A stretch of 64,000 nucleotides of DNA, taken from the NCBI GenBank assembly GCA_019828565.1, contig JAHDYR010000038.1, forward strand, positions 558,001 to 622,000, read 5' to 3'. How positions within the stretch are numbered: the first letter of the stretch is position 1; each line of letters starts with the position of its first letter. Of this stretch, positions 57,661 through 64,000 are shown piece by piece. A program made the translations under genes and the position numbers. The DNA is from Carpediemonas membranifera (taxonomy: Eukaryota > Fornicata). The notes beneath the pieces are model-generated. The model was not told where the DNA came from. It saw only the letters and a list, made by a program, of their open reading frames with translations, and did not search any database.

Positions 57661-59043
57661 ATGATCACGTTTTGTCAGATTTGGCCACCTCACACGATGA
57701 ACACCGATGCCGTCTTTGGAGGCGCAATTGACTGGCATACGCCGAGTGATACGCAACACAAACGAGACATAGCCAAGAAATTGCTAGCTATAGAGCCGCC
57801 AAACTTTTCCAAGCCCTCAACAGAAGACCAGGCTCACAAGCAGCCCGAAGAGGCTGCTAATACAGACACTTTCAACGTGAAAGACATATACTTCGACAAG
57901 GACAACTGGGACAGCTTCTCGAACTGGCGCAGCATCATCCTTGATGAAGCAGCGAGGATCCAAAAGGCCCTCGCTGAGCCTCCAGTCGTCATCGAGACGA
58001 CAACAGCGTCTGTACAGGCAGATGAGGACGAGGGGCCAGTCATTGCCCGGTCTGCGGCAGTGCAGGTGGACGCGCCCATCGCTCCAGCCGCGGAGCCGAT
58101 ACTGGCAGACGCCACAAGCACAGAGCCCGAGCCTGCCCCGCTCGCAGTCCTGGTCGACGCCGTCCCCCTCCGTGGACCTGACCCCGCGCCAGTCCCAGCA
58201 CAAGTCACCTGCATTGCTCCAAAGAATGTGCCCCGAGTGATCGTCGAGACCATGGCTGTGTCGGTGCAGGCGGACGAGGACGAAGGGTCTGCTCTCACCC
58301 GCAGTGCCGGTGTACAGGCCGACGCGCCTGCCGCAGCCATTCCAGGGGTCGGTTCGAGAGTCGAGCCGGAGTCGACGCCCGTGGTCCATGTGAACAGCAG
58401 CCCGCCCCGGATTCCGGAGCCGGAGCCTGCCAGCGCCAGAGATGCCGAGCCACCAGTACGCGAAATATCGCCTGAACCATCACCCGTGGCTTCTCCTGAG
58501 CTTTCTCCGGATCCTGAGCCATCCGCACTCTCGCTCCCGATCGACCCCCGCTTCGCGGACATGAGCATCGCCCAGGTCATCGAGCTTCTACACGCCTCCC
58601 CCCTGCTCGCCCCCTCCCCCGCCTATGAGCAGGCCGAGCACACAGCCGAGCCTGCCCTGGCCCACGAGAGCCCCGTAGCGGCACCAGAGCAAGAGCATGG
58701 CGATGAGACTGACTCTGAAACCAAGTCGGAACCCGCGCCTGACAGGCACAGACAGGCAGAGTCAGAGACCGAGGTCGAGGCTGAGTTCGAGCAGCAGTGC
58801 CCTGTTGATCCCCAATCCGAGCAGGGCTCCGACGATGTGCCGCTCGAGTCGACCGCGAGGTACGTCGGCGAGATTATGCGACTGGCCCGTGACCAGGTGG
58901 ATGAGGCGGACGCGTTGCTACCGGGGGTGGCTAGCCTGCTCGACTCAACCGACTCGCTTGAGGACATCATTGCGAGACCGCTTGACCCGGAGGCCGAGGA
59001 TATTCGGCGGAGGGTTGAGGGACTTCTCAATAAGTTTAGATAG
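57661..59043 (+). CDS. Acidic Pro/Ala/Glu-rich repeat protein with VQ(A/V)D motifs
   Basis: 460 residues from ATG 57661 (ATG 57697 possible). The N-terminal 100 residues look folded (FNVKDIYFDKDNWDSFSNWR). Then come two imperfect repeats of about 80 residues, each with VET-x-SVQADEDEG and a following AVQVDAP or GVQADAP. After a low-complexity section the C-terminal 80 residues are helical (YVGEIMRLARDQVDEADALL). No family recognised. The VQxD spacing recurs in the gene at 61059-62173, so the two may share a binding partner. Confidence 0.6.
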   Translation: MITFCQIWPPHTMNTDAVFGGAIDWHTPSDTQHKRDIAKKLLAIEPPNFSKPSTEDQAHKQPEEAANTDTFNVKDIYFDKDNWDSFSNWRSIILDEAARIQKALAEPPVVIETTTASVQADEDEGPVIARSAAVQVDAPIAPAAEPILADATSTEPEPAPLAVLVDAVPLRGPDPAPVPAQVTCIAPKNVPRVIVETMAVSVQADEDEGSALTRSAGVQADAPAAAIPGVGSRVEPESTPVVHVNSSPPRIPEPEPASARDAEPPVREISPEPSPVASPELSPDPEPSALSLPIDPRFADMSIAQVIELLHASPLLAPSPAYEQAEHTAEPALAHESPVAAPEQEHGDETDSETKSEPAPDRHRQAESETEVEAEFEQQCPVDPQSEQGSDDVPLESTARYVGEIMRLARDQVDEADALLPGVASLLDSTDSLEDIIARPLDPEAEDIRRRVEGLLNKFR

Positions 59044-59180
59044 GCGGTCTTTGTGTAGTATAAAGCTGGCAGGACCTGCGTGGGCCCTCTATTGCTGTCT
59101 GCTGCGCGCTTGGCAGGGTTGACGATGCTTCAGTCGCCCGGTAGGAACAACACTGCTGGAATTTTTTTACTGGACAAACG

Positions 59181-60684
59181 ATGCACCTCCAAATTGTTCT
59201 CTGCTTCCTCATCCTCGTGGCGGCAGAGAAGGTGTGCGTGACCTCTGTGTTTGGTGATTCGCTCTGCACAGTGAACTCTCTCAGTTCGTCCTCTCCTGTT
59301 GACTTCTTACTCAGTATCAGACGTATTCTCGTCCGAATACAGCGACCCAGGTATCAAAGACTACAACGACATAAGCAGCGACGTCAGTAATGCACAGCAG
59401 GCATTCTTCGGCATCGATCAGATGACGATTGTCTCTTCCTACGAGACTGGCTCCCCCCTCATCTCCTCTCCCTCGGGCTCCTCGTACCAGACGGTGTTCG
59501 CCATCCCAGGATCGTCATACACGTCAGCATGCACGCCCTCCCATGTCATAGGCTTCGACGTATCCGGCTCTTCTGAGTGCACAATCGCTCTCACCGATCT
59601 GGCCTCGCAGTGCACGGCAAACGCGTACCTGGACGTCAACAACTACATTGGACACATTGTGTACACTGATATTACTGCAAGCGCCACTGTGACAGTGACC
59701 CAGGGCACCACGTACACCAAGGACCTCACCACGGGCGTCATTACCGCCGCCGGGACGGCAGTGGCCCCCTCCTACTCCGCCCCGTCCTGTAGCAGCGCCA
59801 TCATGGGGGGTACATACGAGATTACTGTCGGGGCAGCTGATGGTGCGATCTCGGCCGTCGTGTTCCACCCCGTGATCGCCACCCTCACGACGAGTGCCGA
59901 GAGGGCCGACCTCTCGTTCGAGTACGTATTCGTGAGCGATGACTCGACCCTTGAGGCCACGTACACGCCTTCTGGCACCCCTGGCTATGTGCCAGGCATG
60001 CCTGTCCGGGCCGGCGTGTCGACGGGCAGCGCCATTGACACCACGGACCGATTCCTCACGCTCAGAGTCCCAGTAGCGAACGAAGACGGCACATGCCCCG
60101 CTGAGTCGGCACCATACGGCACCCCCCGGTCCATGAGCGCTGTATACGGCCAGGACATCCGGTCGACGTGCACAATAAGCACAACTGCTGCCGCAATGGG
60201 GGCCGACTGCGAGGCATTCAGGGAGACCGCCCTGAACACGCTCTGGGGCGAGGACTCGAGCCAGGTGACACACATTGCGACATTCGGCAACAGCGACTTT
60301 GCCGACCTGACTGAGTGGGTGGCCATCGACAAGCCCAGCCTGCCCACCGTCTCAGCGGATGCTGGTTCAGAGGGCTACTGCACAGACGTCCCTGTCGCCA
60401 TTGTTTACGAGCTGGTGGCGGCCAGGACGGGCGCGGTCTCCTCTCCGGATATCCGGATTGCCGCCGCCCAGATGACTGTCAAGACTGCGACGGTCCGGAT
60501 CGGGTCGACCTCACCCTTTGCCCAGAGCACTGTGCCGGCCGTGACGCTGGCGTGGGAGGTACGGTTCACTGAACTGGACCAGGATAGGACTGGCAACGTG
60601 CTCAGCGGGGACTCACTCCAGGCGCCGTCGTTCTTGCCGACACTGCCCGCAGACATATTCTACCCCCTCAGTGGGAGCACTTGA
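59181..60684 (+). CDS. Tectonic-like (TCTN) transition-zone protein, one mini-intron
   Basis: Exons 59181-59283 and 59315-60684, with a 31-nt intron GTTCGTCCTC...CTTACTCAG; 490 residues. A signal peptide (MHLQIVLCFLILVAAEKVCV) leads into an extracellular, Cys-containing beta-rich protein. The tectonic pattern is seen in GTPGYVPGMPVRAGVSTG, LTLRVPVANEDGTC, and SAVYGQDIRSTCTI (family: GYxxGxPV ... G-x-C ... P-V-x-FGxDxxSGC). Tectonics are part of the MKS/B9 complex that gates cilia. The usual C-terminal membrane helix is absent, as in TCTN1. Judged by eye. Confidence 0.6.
59284..59314 (+). other. Spliceosomal mini-intron, 31 nt
   Basis: GTTCGTCCTC...CTTACTCAG. It joins the signal-peptide exon to the main exon in frame. 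Confidence 0.75.
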
Positions 60685-61058
60685 TGATATACATGAAATG
60701 TAAATACCAGTGTTTTCCGTCATTCGTCTTCTGCAACAGACAAGAACAGTGTTTTTCGCCGTCATCGACTCGGAATTCGAGCCCCCATGCACTGTGCTCG
60801 ATCTCCTGGCACTGCCTAGGTACATACATGGGTAGGTCGGAGAATTGATGTGATCATTTTCCGGACAATTTCCGCGGAGCGTATGAGTGAGGAAAGGACC
60901 GAGCTTCTGTACGTGGCAATAAGCGCATATCCATTTTACACAGAGAGGGGCTTGTAGAAACGCTCCAGCTGCGGCTGATGGAGATGGGTGGGAATTATAC
61001 GAAGACAAGGAAACAATTGGCAGTATGGGAGAAATTTGGATCATTATTCGGACCCAAT
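60685..61058. other. Spacer, nothing recognised
   Basis: About 370 bp. A minus-strand open frame across 60613-61134 shows no recognisable content. Confidence 0.4.
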
Positions 61059-62173
61059 ATGACGTATGTATGGCAAATACAAGCTTATGCAGTCTCGACA
61101 AGCTCCGTTTGCGCATAGACGAGCTCCAACGCAACAGCGATCCCGCGTTTCTTGACGCCCTTCGACACGAGTTGGAAGGGACGAAAGAATCTCTGCGTCA
61201 GACACAAGAGACTAGTAGAAGGCTTACCAGCAACCTTAGTGAATCGAAACGCCAGCTTGCCGTCCACAAGGACACAATCGCCGACCTTCGCGAGCGTCTC
61301 GTCGCGAGTGAGCGGTCTCGGGAGGCGGAAAAGTCCCGGGTAGAGGACAGGGAAGTCCGAATCAAGGAGCTAGAGGATCAAATCCGTGCGATGCGCCGCG
61401 AGCGTGCGGCCATGCAGCCCCCGCTCACGGTCCACACGGGCTCTGGGACGGACGAGGTCACGACTGTGCCGGTGTTGGTGCAGACAGAGAGCGTGCGGAT
61501 GGTGAGCGAGGTCACGGTCACAGAGGCCGCGGCTGAGCCACCAGCCGTGCCCCGGCCGCCGACGATCGAGACCAGGGAGGAGCCCGCCGCCACACCGCCA
61601 CTGAGCCACACACCCGCCCCGGCCCTCGTTCCAGTGGTAGAGACAGCCACCGCCAGTGTCCAGACAGACACGCTCGCCCCGATGTCCCGCATGGCCTCCC
61701 TGGCGACAGAGGTCGAGGGCCCAGTCCAAGAGACCAAGGCCGTCCAGGTCGCCCGGTCTGGCGCCATCGTGGGCAGCTGGATGCCAGTCCGGGGTCCGTT
61801 CTCGGATATCCAGGACCCTACCGTGCTTTCACTCCGACTGTCAGTTTATGATCCGACTTGGGTTGACTGCGCCCTGGCTGTATTCCTGCCGGCGCCCAGG
61901 ACCCTTGTGTTTGAAGTACCGCTGAACTCCAGGGGCGAGGGGCATGCCGAGGTCAAGGTGGTCCTATCTGCGCGAGAGCTTCCCATGCTTTGCAAGGGGA
62001 CGATTGCCACCATCCCCATGGCCCTGCTGTCCCCCAGTATCGGCCTTAAAATGCTCACATGGACCCGGGTGTCGTTGGACAAGACGGTGGGGCGGGACAT
62101 GCCGATTGGACCATCGGACAGGGGCGAGGGCTTCGTGGAGGCGAGCTACAGGGTCAGGAGGCGGAGCGGGTGA
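61059..62173 (+). CDS. Coiled-coil protein with C2-like C-terminal domain and VQTD motifs
   Basis: Two models. One is unspliced from ATG 61025 (382 residues). The other is spliced with a 29-nt intron 61064-61092 (GTATGTATGG...TTATGCAG), giving a 5-nt first exon ATGAC and a 361-residue protein starting MTLDKLRLRIDELQ. The intron signals fit the local consensus, so the second is preferred. A coiled coil spans about 90 residues (LEGTKESLRQTQETSRRLTS ...), followed by a Pro/Val/Thr-rich linker with VLVQTES, TASVQTDT and KAVQVARS. A C-terminal beta domain (LSLRLSVYDPTWVDCALAVF ... LKMLTWTRVSLD) is possibly C2-like. Family not recognised; a ciliary scaffold is a guess. Confidence 0.6.
61064..61092 (+). 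other. Possible spliceosomal mini-intron, 29 nt
   Basis: GTATGTATGG...TTATGCAG. The sequence is also open without splicing, so support is by consensus only. Confidence 0.45.
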
Positions 62174-63327
62174 GGAGGGGTGTTGTGGACAGCAGGCTTC
62201 ACCCTATGTTACTAGCTGATAAACTTACTAGGATTCTCTGGGTGGGGAGGTGATATGTCTTAAGCTGCCCGGTACGACTTTGGGGGAAGTTCTGGGAAGA
62301 ACCCAGGGAAACACACAAGTCGCTTATGTAATTTAATCACTTGCAGCTTATCTACATGCGGCCAGCCGGGGCCAGCCACTCCGCTGGAAGGATCTCGTCG
62401 CTGTAGCGAGCATTAAGGTGCACCCTGTCTCTTTGAATCTAATCGTGACGGCTCTACCTCCAACCAATGATCAAGTAATGACCGACATTGCCACCTGCTC
62501 GATCCGGGTCTGGGGGGAAGCATGCAGCTGTTTGTTTGACCAACCAAGGTCGAACCAGACCAGTTGTTATCCATTCTTCCTGTTGCGCAGTATAACCACA
62601 TTGTTCGATCCTTCAATGGCAGACTTCCATGTGCCGCGCAGGATTAGAATTGCTTAACTTAACCTGCACCTTGGTCAAAAAAAGAGAAAGAAAACGGACA
62701 GAACGATGGGAAACGCTGGAACAAGTTCACCCGCCATGCCGGATTTTGATACATCCCCCAAAGAGCAGGAGAGCGAGAGCCCCGAGTGTTCCAAGCCAAT
62801 TGCTCCTCAGCGTTCCATGATATAATGTGGCCATAAAAGAGTTCTTGCAGATGATTGAAATGTTTCTTCCCTGAATACGCACGTAGAGACCTCACCGCAA
62901 GACCACACACCCAAATGAATGGATGCCATGGCAACAGCGGCAGCAACCCACGTCACTGGTTGTTTGGAGAGGTTGCAGCCCTGCCAGATCTACCACACAA
63001 GCCACAAGCATACGGCCACTGACAACCGCAGCCAGCCTGGCATCACAAGTCTTAGTTTCAATCCCATCACCCTTCAGTGTCAGATTCTGATCTGATTCAG
63101 CTTAACCATTGACCAGTCGAGCATGCAGTACACGTGCGTCACTGTCTCGGGCCTGTACGATGTGGCTGACGACGTCACTCATCTTACTGCGGCCAAAATA
63201 TTTGGCGGCACAATCACAGGATCGCGTGCGGATCGGGTGGAGTCGTCAGCATTTAGCGAGCCCCGGTTGAGGTTGTTCTTTGACCCGCGGCGATTGTCTG
63301 TTAACCTGCGAATTGGATCGACGAGAA
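62174..63327. other. Gene-poor spacer with dispersed-repeat segment
   Basis: About 1150 bp. 62581-62621 matches 38431-38471 and 62631-62652 matches 35064-35085. On the minus strand the block reads WKSAIEGSNNVVILRNRK with stops beyond, possibly a decayed coding fragment. No intact gene seen. Confidence 0.45.
62581..62652. repeat. Dispersed repeat segment
   Basis: Two adjoining pieces shared with two separate intergenic sites (37/41 and 21/22 identical). Confidence 0.6.
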
Positions 63328-63919
63328 ATGGGGACAACGAGCAGTACTCTTCACCAGGAAGAGCTTGAGGAGATTCAAATGGCGTCAAATTGTTTGTACC
63401 CTTATGCATTTCTCACGCAGTCACTCAGAAGGAGATCAAGCGCCTGTACAAGCGTTTCAAGAAGCTTGACAAGGACTCGTCCGGTACCATCACTGCCGAT
63501 GAGTTCCTAATGATTCCTGAGCTCGCTATGAACCCTCTTGGCCAGCGCATTATTTCTATCTTCGACGAGAACAAGGACGATAACGTCAACTTCCGCGAAT
63601 ACATCAAGGCTCTGAGTGTATTCTCCTCTCGCAGCGATAAGACGGATAAGCTCAAGTGTACGCCCCTTTCCATCCCTTTTACCCAGTCGCCTTCAAGATC
63701 TACGACCTCGACAACGACGGCTTCATCAGCAACGGTGAGCTCTTCCAGGTTCTCAAGATGATGGTCGGGAACAACCTCAGCGACACACAGCTTCAGCAGA
63801 TTGTCGACAAGACGATCCTCGAGGCCGACACCGACGGCACTGGCCGCATCTCATTTGAGGAGTTCGCCAAGGTCCTCCAGCCCACCGACATCGAGGCCAA
63901 GATGAGCCTGAGGTTCTAG
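63328..63919 (+). CDS. CNB1: Calcineurin B regulatory subunit, two mini-introns
   Basis: Exons 63328-63391, 63421-63657 and 63687-63919; 177 residues, usual length. It begins Met-Gly-Thr, a likely N-myristoylation site. Both 29-nt introns restore canonical sequence: [20 protein letters not shown] at the first and [20 protein letters not shown] at the second. Four EF-hands: [48 protein letters not shown]. The [20 protein letters not shown] segment is nearly invariant in calcineurin B. It activates the calcineurin A phosphatase with Ca2+; the catalytic subunit is not in the window. Confidence 0.96.
63392..63420 (+). other. Spliceosomal mini-intron, 29 nt
   Basis: GTTTGTACCC...CTCACGCAG in calcineurin B. 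Confidence 0.85.
63658..63686 (+). other. Spliceosomal mini-intron, 29 nt
   Basis: GTACGCCCCT...TTACCCAG in calcineurin B. Confidence 0.85.
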
Positions 63920-64000
63920 GGTTTAGGGGGGCTGGATTTGTACACATATGCTCTATACTAGATTAAAGTTGCAAGACTGATGTCATGCTGGTGCAAAGCC

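Noticed and set aside
1-64000. CRISPR arrays, bacterial operons, Shine-Dalgarno sites
   Set aside because: No regularly spaced repeats, and gene structure is eukaryotic with spliceosomal introns.
1-64000. tRNA, rRNA or snRNA genes
   Set aside because: I saw no convincing A/B-box plus cloverleaf or conserved rRNA segment in the spacers; a covariance scan would be needed to exclude short ones.

Overview
The window looks like nuclear DNA of a free-living, flagellated, single-celled eukaryote with a compact, GC-rich, intron-poor genome. The evidence is the gene set (MAD2, Rad9, SKP1, a Qc-SNARE, a 20S proteasome beta subunit, Trm5, calcineurin B), several ciliary or basal-body genes (tectonic, OFD1-like, an axonemal dynein intermediate chain of the DNAI3/WDR63 type, an RJL GTPase, a FAM228-like protein, an ASH-domain protein), and spliceosomal introns of only 28-31 nt. 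The introns start GTWYGT and usually end in CACACAG, and several 3' ends carry AGTAAAC. This combination recalls metamonads such as the Carpediemonas-like Fornicata. That placement is inference; no marker in the window fixes the species. TAA, TAG and TGA all act as stops, so the code is standard.

Layout. 1-5.9 kb: a Ty3/gypsy chromovirus with 61-bp LTRs and a 4-bp target duplication sits inside an already decaying minus-strand gene of unknown function. 5.9-10.7 kb: a gene-poor stretch with a 23-bp inverted repeat, an opposed hypothetical ORF, and a second chromovirus lacking its 5' end. 10.7-19.1 kb: a large secreted Cys-rich/LRR protein, a small probable GPI-anchored protein with two mini-introns, an AIM24-like protein, and a heavily broken RCC1-type gene. 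19.8-34.9 kb: housekeeping genes (lysyl-tRNA synthetase with three frame breaks, biotin-protein ligase, Trm5, triosephosphate isomerase) mixed with beta-propeller, coiled-coil, 4-TM and ASH-domain proteins. 35.1-36.8 kb: a Fanzor-type (eukaryotic TnpB-like) RNA-guided nuclease gene with one in-frame stop and a 24-bp perfect palindrome at its 5' edge.

37.4-51.4 kb: zinc-finger protein, FAM228-like protein, proteasome beta2, an SDR fragment, a secreted protein, MAD2, a near-identical second copy of the WD40-like gene, an OFD1-like protein, an RJL GTPase, a Tim44-like protein, an SGF29-like Tudor protein, and a second RCC1-family fragment. 52.1-63.9 kb: Qc-SNARE, DNAI3-like, Rad9, SKP1, two proteins sharing a VQ(T/A)D motif around a tectonic gene, and calcineurin B with two mini-introns.

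Coding genes lie on both strands with short spacers and no operon-like logic. The main functional themes are cilium and basal body, checkpoint and genome integrity (MAD2, Rad9), secretion and surface proteins, and mobile DNA. Several breaks fall in G/C homopolymers and could be sequence errors; others (truncated fragments, element insertions) are real structural changes.
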